From contig JAJVDF010000494.1 in assembly GCA_022410635.1 (NCBI GenBank), forward strand, positions 186,001 through 250,000: DNA of 64,000 bases, read 5' to 3'. This document shows, one piece after another, positions 47,235 through 57,686 of the stretch. The position numbers were made by a program, and so were the translations under genes. Every line of letters begins with the position of its first letter. Positions within the stretch are counted from its first letter, which is position 1. The stretch is from Tretioscincus oriximinensis. Its lineage: Eukaryota; Chordata; Lepidosauria; Squamata; Gymnophthalmidae. Under the pieces are notes generated by a model that was not told the origin of the DNA, did no database searches, and worked only from the letters and a program-made list of their open reading frames with translations.

Positions 47235-48010
47235 GGTAGTCCATCTCCTCCTTGCAGCCTTATGAACCATAAGTAGGGGGTTTTTTTATATTGAATTTTT
47301 ATTAAATTTTAACAGAAAGTACATTTATAAGACAATCAACGATAACAAAAAACAAGTGACAAGACATTAGACGTTGGACAAAACATATTCCTACCCCAAC
47401 CCACCCAACCCAAAAAGGGAAGTCAGCCTCAGTCATATTATACCAACAGCCTTTGGTCATGAATCATAGCAATTGTATGCGCGAGCACAGCGGAGTTATT
47501 GTTCCCAACACCAAATTCTATCACCTTATTCCAGTGTATTTGCCAACTAGTCTTGGGGAGTAGGCCTATTGAACTTAATCTTCTCTCCCTTATGGCGTCG
47601 AAGAGGAGGAATTCTGCTAGATACAGTGATACCTCGGTTCTCGAACACCTTGACTTTTGACCAAATCGGTATTCGACCAGGAGATTCGAGAAACTTTTGT
47701 CTTGGAATCCGAACAAATATTTGGAACTCGAACTTCCGAAATGACCGATTTGAGCCGAATGGCGTTCATTCGGCCCAGCGCGCCTTGCTTGCGTCATCAT
47801 TGCGTCGCGCCTTGCTTGCGTCATCATTGCTTCGGTTCTCGAACAATTTGGTTCTCGACCGTCCTCCTGGAACGAATTATGTTCGAGAAACGAGGTATCA
47901 CTGTAGTCGTACCATAGCTCTATGGTCCATTTCTGTTTCTCTTTCCAACCTCTTGCTATTACTATCTGGTAGTCCATCTCCTCCTTGCAGCCTTATGAAC
48001 CATAAGTAGG
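47235..48010 (-). mobile_element. Short L1 with 43-bp target duplication
   Basis: Insert 47278-47967. Identical 43-bp direct repeats flank it (47235-47277 and 47968-48010, each beginning GGTAGTCCATCTCC and ending ACCATAAGTAGG). The low end starts with a poly-T run (poly(A) on minus). The minus strand encodes the L1 ORF2 C-terminus (ARGWKEKQKWTIELWYDY; AEFLLFDAIRERRLSSIGLL), interrupted by the MITE at 47624-47903. Confidence 0.88.
47622..47905. mobile_element. mariner-type MITE nested in L1
   Basis: The element is 47624-47903 (280 bp), starting CAGTGATACCTCGGTTCTCG and ending with its near complement. It is flanked by TA on both sides. Inside is a tandem pair of GCGCCTTGCTTGCGTCATCA (about 27-bp period, 47778-47828). 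Taking out the element and one TA restores the continuous L1 frame order. Confidence 0.87.
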
Positions 48011-48410
48011 TTTGATGTATCTTCCAGTAAAGTCTCAAAAGTATAGACAAAACTGGTAAAGACTGTAGAAAGGCATCAACCCAGGGGGAAAAGGAGGAGC
48101 ATTGCCAGAGTCCTACAAAATAGGGCTACTAGTGTGCATGTTTCTGACCAAAGAATCAGACTCCATGAGAGTTGCCTAAGGTGGGCATGTGCTCACAGCC
48201 CAGCACCATACAACCTTATTGGCATCCAACAAAGAACACCAGAATTGGCAGGTGTGTTATTGGCATCTTGTTCCTTTCACAAACGAGAGCAAGTTCATAC
48301 TGACCACATGTGGCAGAGATGGAAGTATCTAGAGACACTGTGGAATTGCTACCTGCAAGATTTGGCATGACTGGTTTGGTAGTAGATCAGTGATGTTTGG
48401 GGAGGCATAT
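48011..48410 (+). pseudogene. Tc1-like DD34E transposase fragment
   Basis: With stops and shifts ignored, frames read VSDQRIRLHESCLR, VLTAQHHTTLL, NKEHQNWQVCYWHLVPFTNE, SKFILTTCGRDG and GIATCKIWHDWFGSRSVMF. The family motif FTDESRF appears as FTNESKF, so a catalytic Asp has become Asn. Two in-frame stops and a shift at the GGIS motif also show it is dead. Confidence 0.78.
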
Positions 48411-48528
48411 CTTGAGAGTCGCAAAAAACGAGAGCCCTCAGCAAAAAATGTGGAAATCGTCCGCTCAGGAGGGCAGAGTGGACACCCAAAACCAGGGTTT
48501 CCCCCCAAAAAGGGTCATCTGGTCAGCC
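48404..48528. repeat. GGCTGACCAGATG-family fragment
   Basis: Right part only: CACCCAAAACCAGGGTTTCC, then AAAAAGGGTCATCTGGTCAG and CC. The left inverted end is absent. Confidence 0.55.
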
Positions 48529-48636
48529 TATGTTCTTCCAACCAAAGCAAACCCATGGTTTAGGTTATCAATTTTGTCCTTTTTTAGCCCAAAGAACACA
48601 TAATTGCACATGAAAATTTTTTTAATAAAAACTTAC

Positions 48637-48814
48637 GCAAGGATGGCAGAAAGTGAGAGCATCTCGGCTGTCAAGTAGGACAGATAGGAGATGACAAAGA
48701 CAAAACCAGGCTCAATACTTCTGACGTGTTTTGTGAAACGAGTGAGAAATGAAAGGAGGAATCCAAAGACGACACCGACTAAAGTGCCTCCAAGGCTTAC
48801 CACAAAGAACGATG
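48637..48814 (-). CDS. SLC9A3: SLC9A3 exon 5: central membrane helices
   Basis: A 178-bp exon from TTGTTTTGCAG|CATCG to CCTTGC|GTAAGT, phase 2 at the end. It encodes [40 protein letters not shown] and [20 protein letters not shown]. FTKHVRxIEPGFVF is diagnostic of the NHE family. The HVRS serine replaces an isoleucine typical of mammals. The intron on its 3' side (46771-48636) holds the nested L1/Tc1 insertions described separately. Confidence 0.97.
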
Positions 48815-50111
48815 CTGCAAAACAATCAGCCAGTTAAAATACACAAACTACGTTAGTTTATTAAAAGCATTGCACTCTTGTAATAAGCTGAATTTGGGGC
48901 TTTAAATTTTTTTAAATTTTGATTAAGAATTAATGCAGCGAACTCATATATAAACTGTCTTGCAAACAAAATTACAAACAAAACATGCAATAACACCAAT
49001 ACAAATTATTTGGGGGAGATTGTCTTTGGCTGCCTCAAGACAACAAGAAAAAAATGTGCGATCTTGTTTGGATCCCACAATTGCCTCTTGCTATAGTTGC
49101 CAAACCACAGGGTGATATTGTAGGGCAAGTGTGAACAGTTATTTGTCTAACTCCAGAACTTCATAAATCCATTAATCTGTCTTCATAGCTGAAGTCCAAA
49201 TTAGATGAACTGAGTTGATCTGGTTAACAAATACCAAGGTATACTAGCAGACCAATGCAGCCTAGTCTGGGACAGAGAGGTATACAGAAAGCATGTTCCA
49301 TCCATGTTCCTGACTAGCAGGTAACCCATTTCAGCAACATACTAAAACACATACAAGATTGGTCTTGGCTAATATGCATATTATACATAGCCAAAATGGG
49401 TTTCATGGTAACCCATGTGGCCAAGGACATTCTTTATTAGTCCTTTTAAGGCCAGCTTAAAGGCTGGTATGCCTTTTCAGGGATGACACAGAGGCACGTC
49501 TGGACCAGCAGTATTCCATAAATCACACTGTTCAAGATTGAGCTATGCCATGTTCCAGAGCAGCCTGGAATAAAGTATAATAAGTGCCAAATGGCCCAAA
49601 AACAATATATCTGAAACAGAAAGTTCATATAAATTAAAATTCCTTCAAAGCCTTGAAAAGATCTCCTCTATATGATTTTGGATGTGTTTTATATTCCCCA
49701 CAATACAAACAGAAGAACTTTCAAAAGAAATAAAACTTAATGAATTGGTAACAGCCAAAGACCTGGGTTATCATGTAATGGAGACGTTTGGGGGCTGCTT
49801 TTTAAGAAGATAACAGTATCACAAGTGGGGGGAAAAATTCCCCAGACCATTCCCTATTCAAACAGTCCTTTTACAAGAGTCAGTCGTTCCCTAGTTAAAC
49901 ACGATTGCCTTTTGCCTATTGGCAATACAGAACAAACATCATCCCTTATCTTTTTGTTTTATGACAGACCTTAAAAGGTCCTAAATATAATATGGTTGTT
50001 AAAATTCCAATAAACTGCACAAGATGTCCTATGCAGACATCAGTGCTAGAAAAAAATAACCCTGTGAATTGACTTTGTATATTCAGTAGGGTTGGACAAA
50101 TTATCTCTAGG

Positions 50112-50236
50112 GTCCTAGTCACACATGTATTTTTAATCCTTTTTCTGTATTGAAAAACTTGATTAATCTATTTTTTCTAATTTAGTCCAGTTTCTTTCAA
50201 CTGAAGACAGTTTAAAAGTACACATGTGACCAAGGC
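50112..50236. mobile_element. GTCACACA-family MITE, best-preserved copy
   Basis: The left end TAGTCACACATGTATTTTTAA pairs with the right end TTTAAAAGTACACATGTGACC. Interior TTTCTTTCAACTGAAGACAG. About 125 bp. Intron between exons 5 and 4. Confidence 0.65.
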
Positions 50237-51063
50237 CAAATGTTCTGAGATCAGACAAAATGATTATTTTCTAAAATGTCACATTAGAAAGAGCATCAAC
50301 ATGGAAAAACAATGGAGAAGCAGAGATATGGGCCTTGGTCACACATCTGAAGAATGAGTTTTGGCATGGTGTATGACCAGAACCCTAGCTACATGGATCT
50401 GCTGTGAGTGGAGAGAGGAGCAGTCCAAGCATAATGCTCTCCCACTTGTAAATTAAAATGAATACTACTTCTGAAAGAAGTAATATTCAGAGACAAGCTA
50501 CTATTGCCACCTGCCCTTCGTCCATCAAGATCAAAGCCGGGAATTCCTTTCTTGTAATTCTAGGAGCTGCTGAAGGCAATAATGAAACACAAGAAATGGC
50601 CCCAAAGATATTCTATGGGGCTGCCATAGAGACAATAGGTGTTCCAGAGAAATGGTGACTTAGCTACTGCAGAGCTGACAAGTAGGAAGATGGACTCTTA
50701 CAGCTCTTTCACCTGCTTTCCTATTCAAGGAAATTTAAGTCTGCCTTGAAAAGGGTTCAGAAGTATAGCTTGGACTGATTCACACTTGGCCTTATTCTGT
50801 TCCAGAATATGCTCTAAGGTGTTTGCTGGTGCACATGCCGTTCCAGGCTAATACAAGCCCTGCCATGGCTTGTGCTAACTCAGAATTACATTAAGATAGC
50901 AGGCTCATTAGACCACTTTCTTTGATTGAATAAGACCAATTCTGAATCAGGACCTGATCCATGTAGACTCTCCTGACAGAAAAAAGGGTAAATGCTTGAT
51001 TTTTAAAGATTTATAATCTACCTCCTTTCACCTGCCTCTCCAAAATAATATTTAGCAACCTAC

Positions 51064-51142
51064 CTATTCCTTTGAGCCAATCCACTCCTTCCACATTTTC
51101 AACTCCTATTGAAACAAATGAATCAAAAACATTGTATAGCAC
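51064..51142 (-). CDS. SLC9A3: SLC9A3 exon 4: helix and variable loop
   Basis: A 79-bp exon between TTTTCTCATAG|GTGCTATAC and GGAATAG|GTAGGT. It enters in phase 0 and leaves in phase 1. It reads VLYNVFDSFVSIGVENVEGV then DWLKGI. VLYNVF completes the helix begun in exon 3, and the rest is the loop that is also variable among mammals. It is short, so identification depends on the match to VLYNVF and on phase continuity with both neighbours. Confidence 0.95.
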
Positions 51143-51809
51143 CTATGAGAAAATAGAAATTAATGCTTAGTGACTGGATAAGAAAAGGCTTTTTATGAAA
51201 CCTTAAAAGACAATTAAAAAGACGGAAATATTTTTCGTTTCTATTTAGCATTTATGGATACACCTCCATTAGGCAACTAAAGCATTTTACTACCAATGGA
51301 TATTAGCTGCCTTGAAGGTTTGATTTGGTTGCATTTACTAAGCAATGGAGACCCAGCCTAGAGTTTCACTCATTGATAAAATAAAAATACATAGAATCTG
51401 GAAGTGCACAAATGTTCACATGTGTTTGGGGAGAAAAACAACAAACATGTAACTGAGATTAACTGAAAATTCCAGATTAGTTCTTCATAATCCACACAAA
51501 GTGCAAAGTCCGTAATTATTTCACAACAGTATTAGATTTGCTGGATGTTTGTTCATGAATATAGACACAATATACTGTGTTGAAGGTAGGGTAAAATATA
51601 GAATATAAATCTAACATCTGGACAAAATAAATAATCCAGGGAGTGCTTTGATCTGGAATATCCTAAAATAATGGACTAGGTGCAATGTCTAAAGGTTCAG
51701 AATGAACATTCAAATAATTCCATACTTTCCATGACTACAACTTGGTTAATAATTTAGAATTTAATGTTGAGGTATTTTCATTTTCTTTGCCCCTCAAAAA
51801 GGATCTTAC

Positions 51810-51970
51810 CACAGTTACTGCATCATTGAGTAATGATTCTCCAAAAACAATGATGAAGAGAACGTCATTGACGTGAACTTCTTCAAAAACAGCCAGTACA
51901 GCAACAGGATCTACTGCAGCTATCAGGCTACCAAACAAAAGACATTCCAGCCATCCCATCTCAAGGTCTC
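51810..51970 (-). CDS. SLC9A3: SLC9A3 exon 3: ion-site helix
   Basis: A 161-bp exon bounded by TTCCTCTAG|GAGACC and ACTGTG|GTAAGA. It ends in phase 0. It reads [20 protein letters not shown], then [20 protein letters not shown], then [13 protein letters not shown]. The [11 protein letters not shown] and ESLLNDAV motifs hold the acidic residues that NHE and bacterial Na+/H+ antiporter structures place at the ion site (family knowledge). All the key acidic residues are present. The loop DLEMGWLEC differs from the mammalian DLQIGLLDF, as expected for a lineage difference in a loop. Confidence 0.97.
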
Positions 51971-52099
51971 CTAGAGGAATAAAAGAAGTATAAATAATCC
52001 ATTATAATAGATCTTTCAATCCTCATTTCCCAAGAATTTGTTAAAAAGCAGGAATGATGGGAAACAAACATTAACTTGAGATATAGATTCCTTCAGGTA

Positions 52100-52283
52100 G
52101 GCTGACCAGATGACCCCTTTTTTNGGGGGTACGAAACCTGGTTTTGGGGTGCCTCCCAGTTTTTGCTGAGGAAAAAATAATAATAAAAAAATTCAGAATT
52201 TTTTTTTAATTCCTCAGAAAAAAACGGGAGGCACCCCAAAACTGGGTTTCCAACCCCCCCCAAAAGGGGTCATCTGATCAGCC
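52100..52283. mobile_element. GGCTGACCAGATG foldback MITE, intact copy
   Basis: 184 bp. GGCTGACCAGATGACCCC pairs with GGGGTCATCTGATCAGCC, and AACCTGGTTTTGGGGTGCCT pairs with AGGCACCCCAAAACTGGGTT. TA flanks both ends. Intron between exons 3 and 2. Confidence 0.75.
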
Positions 52284-52958
52284 TACTTTTCATTTAGTTT
52301 AAGTTTACTGATAATTTCCTGTAGCTTACCAAGCATGGGAAACAAAATGAAACAAAGGAGACAGGTGTTCTCTAAAAAGTTACCAAGCTAATGCCAAATG
52401 GAGCTTGCCAAATATGCAGGTAATACGTTTATGCCATGTTGCCTCTTTACCATCTGGAAATTGTCTCAGTTTTTTGCTCTGCTGAACTGTCTTTAATGTA
52501 TCACTTACTCTTCAGTGACAGTTTAGGTGAGTCCAAGAATAAATTAAGATACTTTGAACTCAGAATTTGGCAGAATTTTTACCTCAATGGATATCTTTCC
52601 TCATAATTTCCTCATCTATTGGCAACTCTATTCTTAGTTGGGAGCTTTGATTGTGAGATGTCACAGCTATTCTATGTCTAATGTTCAATTCATGTTTCAC
52701 ACAATTTTATTGTGTGGGAGAACTGCTTTTATAGAATAGGGTTATCATATAAAAGCCAGGATAGCTTTCATGGGTGTGAAAAAGAGATTTACACCCCACC
52801 CCCAGGTGCTGAAGGCATTATAAGCTCCACTTCTTCCACATTCATTAAAACTGTGGACTCCTAGCCCATTATTTATGTGGTAATCCTATTAAAGAATTAT
52901 GAGTTTTACTACATAGTAAAAGGGAAGCCACAGTAACTCAAATTCAGTGCTTTAGGCC

Positions 52959-53034
52959 AGTCAGATACGTACATCTGGCTTTGGTCCTGAAAAATTGGAC
53001 TAAACCAGGAAAAAAACTGTGTGTGACTCTGGCC
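52959..53034. repeat. GTCACACA-family fragment
   Basis: TTGGTCCTGAAAAATTGGAC with the right end AAACTGTGTGTGACTCTGG. Confidence 0.45.
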
Positions 53035-53337
53035 ATAGTAGCCAACAATGGTTTGGTGTAAGCACTTGTCACTGTTAGAGGTTTGTGCGTTCAGTTATTA
53101 AGCTATTGAACAAATAACTCAATATTTTGCTCATATATTTTGGTCGCAGAACATAAGTCAATAGTAAAAGGGCACGACAAAGGAAGAAACTGATAGATCA
53201 GGGTCACCACATAAAAGCCAGAATAAGAGTTTGCAGTTCCAATGGTTTGTAAAAATGATTCCAGCCTCAGATCTGAACTTATTATAAGCTTCATCTTATA
53301 ATTCCTCTCTTCCATATCCATTAAAAATGCCTTTCTT

Positions 53338-53682
53338 CTGTATCCAAGAAGAAGAAGGAGGAGGAGGAGAGGAAGAAGATGATGAAGAAGGGGTTCTTAT
53401 ACCCCNCTTTTCTCACCTTTCAAAGGGACTCAAAGCGGCTTACAAGGGTATTTTGCCCGAAGGATTACATTCTATCTTCCCTACCAGGCTGTGGTGGTTC
53501 CCATGTTAGTTAGTTAGGTGGTTAATTACAATTTCTTGCAATTCTTGCTTTCGAATAGCTGGGCTGGCTAGAGCTACAGGCTAGGAGAAGGTTTTCACCC
53601 CTCCCCACGTCTGACACTGGGCTTTGAAACCCGATCTCCCAAATGAGAGACCGTTTCCTTAGTGACTGAACCATTCGTGCCT
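53338..53682 (-). mobile_element. (GAA)n-tail tRNA SINE, near full length
   Basis: Starts with a GAAGAAGAAGGAGG run, then TATACCCC-CTTTTCTCACC, GACTCAAAGCGGCTTACAAG and GGCTGTGGTGGTTCCCATG. It ends in the tRNA-like head, which on the minus strand reads GGCACGAATGGTTCAGTCAC. About 345 bp. Intron between exons 3 and 2. Confidence 0.8.
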
Positions 53683-53984
53683 ACAAGGATTAAAGCAAGG
53701 ATATCCTTTTTTGGCATGGATAACCAAGGTGTCTGCTGGAAGAATGTCAATTGAATTCTTACTCCACCTCACCCCAATGCCTCAGACAGATGTTTCACTT
53801 TTCATCAGATATCTGTTTAGGCATAAAATATTGTAATTCTTCCAAGGGCATTTGTTTTAAATCTTCATTTGTTTTAAATCTTCAGAGTCTTCTGTAGTCT
53901 CAAAGACTGTTTAAGGACCAAAGAAAGTTTAAAAGTGTGAGCAGAGACTAATTATTATAAATACCTGAAATGATAATTACCTCT

Positions 53985-54350
53985 CATAAGAACATAATAA
54001 GAGCCGTGCTGAATTGGGCCAGAGCCCATCTAGTCCAGCATTCTGTCTTACACAGAGGTCCACCAATTGCACCTGGGCAGTCTGAACAGAAGAAGGCAAA
54101 ATATGCATCTGTTCGTGACTCCCTGCAAATGGTATTTCAGAAGTACTGCCTGTGGCTCCATTCTGGAGGCAGCACTAGACATCCATCCTAGTAGCTATTT
54201 ACAACCTTGGTATCCATGAATGTGTTTAATCCTGTCTTGAAACTATCCACCACATCTTTGCGAAGTAAATTCCACAGGCCAATGACCCTCTGGGTGCAAA
54301 AATACTTTCCCTTGTTTGTTCTCACTCTTCTGCCCTCTGGTCCTAGGGTT
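53985..54350 (-). mobile_element. CR1 3' end, sense to SLC9A3
   Basis: Reverse complement of the CR1 tail. It begins CATAAGAACATAATAAGAGC, then CTAGTCCAGCATTCTGTC and ends AAGTAAATTCCACAGGCC ... TCTCACTCTTCTGCCCTCTG. Confidence 0.85.
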
Positions 54351-55125
54351 GTTTGATACTAAAAACAATTTTAATGCTATTTATTTTAACCACCTGGCAA
54401 GATGCTGTTATGTTTCCCAGGGCCTTAATCTTAGGTAAAAGCATTTGATAATTAATCCACATTACTAAGGAGGGGAAAATAGATATGGATGGGCTATATG
54501 TTTCTTTTTTGGTAGTGCAACCTCATTGGATACCTGAGGATTATCAATTGAATTCCCAGCCCCTTCCTGGAAATAGACATGGCAAACCACTTCTATATCT
54601 CTGCCAGGTAAATTGCACTTAGTGTACATGGAGGCCATAAAAGGCTGTAAAGTGCCATCATTCTAACAGTGCTTTTCAATACTCTGCTCTTGTGTGGAAG
54701 TTCTTGCTAGCAATCTCTCTGGTACCATTTTCAGAGACATGGTAAATGACTAGTATTACTCTTTAAAAATAGTAGATTGCTTTGCATCTTTAACAAGTAT
54801 AAAGAGTGATTTCCCCATCAGGTTTTGCAGATATTATAAGCTGCACCTGATGAAAATTCCTTTCTTCCTTATCCATTAAAGTTACTGTCCTGTTTTTCTC
54901 TGTTAACTCTATAAATGACCAACTTTCAATGTTGCTTCCTCTGTCTCTGATAACAAACTCGGACAGAAATGACAATGTTAGGAAATGAAAGCTACCTGGA
55001 CTTCACATTATTGCAACTGGAAGAGGAGCCTGCAATAGAAACACTTATTTCCATGGGCAGGGCAAACACTCTGGCCATAAAAGCAGCTGTTTCCACCACA
55101 AAGATAATGCTTTTAACCTTCATGA

Positions 55126-55418
55126 AGAGTGACCAGATTGTCTGAGGCTCAAACTGGGTAATTAATATTCATGATAATTTGCATATTCATGGATCATGCA
55201 AATCACTCACCAACATGCAAACCCCTCTAAAATTCCCGNCCGAGAAATCCATGAAACATGCGAGAATGTTTTGAAATGTGTGAGAATCTTTTTAAGTGTG
55301 TGAGAAATTTGCATTTATTTTTTTTCCTCAGCAAAAAAATAGGAAAATTTCCCCCAGGAAGGTGGGGTACACACCCCAAAACTGGGTCCCCCCCAAAAAA
55401 GGAGTCATCTGGTCAGCC
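55126..55418. repeat. GGCTGACCAGATG-family element, long variant
   Basis: The left end GTGACCAGATTGTCTGAGG and right end GGAGTCATCTGGTCAGCC enclose about 290 bp of sequence unlike the shorter copies. It also includes CACACCCCAAAACTGGGTCC near the right end. TTCATGAA-like words flank both sides. Confidence 0.55.
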
Positions 55419-55638
55419 TNCCCTCATGAAATGTAGTAAGTGGTACTAAAATGTTAGCTAACATCCTAATTTAATTAAAACTGTTGTTTTCAGGATGCAC
55501 TTGAAATGATAATCCTGTAAGCAACCCTTAATTCCTTAAAATATTTCTTGTTGTTATAGTTGCACCTGACTTCTGTTTGAATGCATGGGCAGGTCCATTG
55601 CATCCCTTGCTGTTTTCTTGACCAAGATACTGATTTAC

Positions 55639-55720
55639 TATACTGCTCAAAACAATTAAGGGAACACTTTAACATACATTGTTATGTTAAAGTGTTCCNT
55701 TAATTGTTTTGAGAAGTATA
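55639..55720. mobile_element. 78-bp palindromic Tc1-type MITE
   Basis: 55641-55718 is a nearly perfect palindrome. The left arm TACTGCTCAAAACAATTAAG ... TTTAACATA is mirrored by the right arm with one mismatch and one ambiguous base. TA flanks both sides. It is two terminal repeats head to head with a loop of only 6 bases. Confidence 0.85.
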
Positions 55721-55727
55721 TTTTTCC

Positions 55728-55815
55728 TTCTGGGGAGAAATGCTAGAGATTGAACCTTCAGGTTTCCAGGCAGTATGCTCTGCCAATGACCTACAATTAC
55801 TCCCCCATAAAAGTC
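55728..55815 (-). mobile_element. tRNA-SINE fragment
   Basis: The minus strand reads AGGTCATTGGCAGAGCATAC, then CCTGAAGGTTCAATCTCTAG, a tRNA-like head with A-box and B-box of the common reptile SINE type. Confidence 0.65.
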
Positions 55816-56015
55816 AGGCTGGATAAAATGTAAATAAATATAATAAATAACCAGATTTGATACTACTACTAATACAGAATTAGCAAAATGGACTTGTAAT
55901 TTTCCATTGCCTTCCATAATTGGCAAGATGATGCCCAGCCTAAGGTAATTTCACTAAAGCAACTGAATTATTTGGTAGCAATTAAACAATGACATTTTGG
56001 GAAAATCAGCCTTAC

Positions 56016-56318
56016 CCATTATCCCACTTAAATAGACGCCATAGAGAGAAAGGCCTGTCGTAGCAGCATTCCAGATGGTTCCAATGACTGCATATAGAAG
56101 AATGGTACCCAGATTTCCGAAGAAGAGTCTATTTGGCATAAAATATCCTGCATCTAAGACAATGGGTGGCAGCAAGTAGAAAAAAAATACAGTTGGCGTC
56201 AGGGTGAAGGAGGCAATATGGTTTGCTGCATACACGATGCCACCAAGGGCCACTCCAAGCACGATAAGGAGAACACTCTCTGGAACCACTGTGGTGATTT
56301 TGTTGGATAGATGGAAAA
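56016..56318 (-). CDS. SLC9A3: SLC9A3 exon 2: first core membrane segments
   Basis: A 303-bp exon. The acceptor CTTTTACCAG is followed by TTTTCCAT (residues [14 protein letters not shown]) and the donor is ATGG|GTAAGG, phase 1. It encodes hydrophobic helices including [20 protein letters not shown] and the highly conserved [20 protein letters not shown], the segment linked in NHEs to cation transport and amiloride sensitivity. It continues [20 protein letters not shown] and ends [11 protein letters not shown]. The first codon is split with the unseen exon 1. The sequence is almost identical to mammalian NHE3 across the helices, with conservative changes such as VIGTIW. Confidence 0.97.
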
Positions 56319-57686
56319 CTGGTAAAAGATAAAGTTCAGAGTTAATAAAGTAACAACAAAGGTCTCCTGTATGCTTATGGATTAGATGCAAACATGTAAG
56401 TAGCTGTTTCTTCAACAAGGCACAATATCAGTTTGGTTCACAAGTTGGAAAAAACCACATAGTTAAGGCTGTCTTCAAAAAGTGGGATTTTCATGCTGTA
56501 ATAGCATGGTTATGGGAGGTGGGGGTCCTCATATAACTGATAATATGCTACCACAATGATAATACTAGAGAAGGAGCTGTCTTGCTTTTTCTTACTAGTA
56601 CTCTTCACCATGATGGCAACTTCAGGGCATTGCTTGAGTGATTTGGAGACCCCCCGAGGTTCATTGGCAGCTTCTTCCAGTTAAATTTACATTGAAAAAA
56701 GCAATAGGCTCATAAAACTTGGGTGAGTTTATAAGTGAGGTTTTTTCCCTGTTTCCACAATCTATTTGCTCAGCCACAAATGAAGCAAGTAACCAATGAC
56801 AGAAGAGATACAGTACAGATTAGTCAATTGCAAGCTAAGATTTCCTGGGAAAGGTAGGCAAATTCATGGGGAGGAAAGACAATCACTTTGTGAATGTAAT
56901 GACAGTGTAAGTCTTTTATACAGTTATATAAATAAATAGCACTACAAAAGGCAGCCATTTGGACACACTTTCTAATTGGCTGGCATCACAACATACATGG
57001 AGCCTGGTGGGGAAGATAGAATGTAAGCCTTCGGGCAAAATACCCTTAATAATAACCAAGGGTGGAATTTCTACCACCTCTGCCTAAGAAAAACAACATG
57101 TGGAAGTCTATAGATTCTCCCTTCAAATTAAAGCCTTCCAAAGGGATTAGTAGCATGTATCCTTTTTTGACGATGTTATACATGTTTTACAACCACCAAA
57201 ATTTAGACCAAAAGAGTTTGCAATTCTATTTAACATACTATTAAAATCTGTGTCTTCATAGTCAAGAAAAATACTGTCATTAGAGTGACAGAATCTGCTG
57301 TTCTAGATACTGGACTGGGTAGCACGCCATGTAGATGTACCACATGGAAACTGGTCTAGGTAAGTTACCCCATCTCTGCTATCCACATAGTGTGACAGAG
57401 AGCATGAAAGCAGATCTGGTTGCAGATCCAATGTGGGTGGTTATATGAGGTTTCTGGGGTCTACAGGTCATTAAAAGTAATCTTTTTGGCTATTTGTGTT
57501 CAGCCATAATTACTGTGGTTAACCTGCACAGAAATTAAGGCATCTATAAAATGCTATAAAAAGTGGTGTTTACTAGAAATAAATAGTGATAAAAATTACT
57601 CAAAAAGCATGTGACAGGAAAGGAAAATTACTCAGAAGAGTGCTTAATTTTTAGTGAAGAATACAAATCAGAAAGGACTTCCTTAA
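56319..57686. other. SLC9A3 intron 1 (presumed), no exon seen
   Basis: I looked for the conserved end of exon 1 (FEWAHVQDPYVIALWI-like) on the minus strand and did not see it. AT-rich sequence with one SINE fragment. Confidence 0.5.
57001..57056 (+). repeat. (GAA)n-SINE body fragment
   Basis: GCCTGGTGGGGAAGATAGAA then GTAAGCCTTCGGGCAAAATA, the reverse orientation of the body at 53430-53490. Confidence 0.6.

Larger units (their letters stand above)
46980..48410 (+). mobile_element. Tc1-like transposon relic, split by an L1
   Basis: 46990-47277 resembles the 5' end of a widespread vertebrate Tc1-like element (TCAATCAATTTCACC, GCAAATGAGACAACAGGTG). 48011-48410 continues with its transposase. 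The two parts are separated by the L1 at 47278-47967. The outer terminal repeats were not seen. The 3' third is missing, where a GGCTGACCAGATG-type element abuts. Confidence 0.75.
22777..56318 (-). other. SLC9A3: SLC9A3 (NHE3) gene, exons 2-16 of about 16
   Basis: Electroneutral Na+/H+ exchanger of the apical membrane of intestinal and renal epithelium (family knowledge). It imports Na+ and exports H+. The fifteen coding exons sum to 2273 bp including the stop, about 757 residues. That fits the roughly 834-residue vertebrate protein less a first exon of about 75 residues. All introns are GT-AG and their phases join without a break. NHE3 rather than another NHE is shown by [49 protein letters not shown], the [10 protein letters not shown] segment and the C-terminus [16 protein letters not shown]. 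Exons 2-8 make the exchanger domain and exons 9-16 the tail that in mammals binds NHERF, ezrin and calmodulin and is phosphorylated. Introns run from 276 bp to about 4 kb and are loaded with transposons. The promoter and first exon are not in the window. Confidence 0.97.

Noticed and set aside
47569..48009. 146-codon + strand frame crossing the nest
   Set aside because: It runs through the MITE and antisense L1. It has no protein motif of its own.
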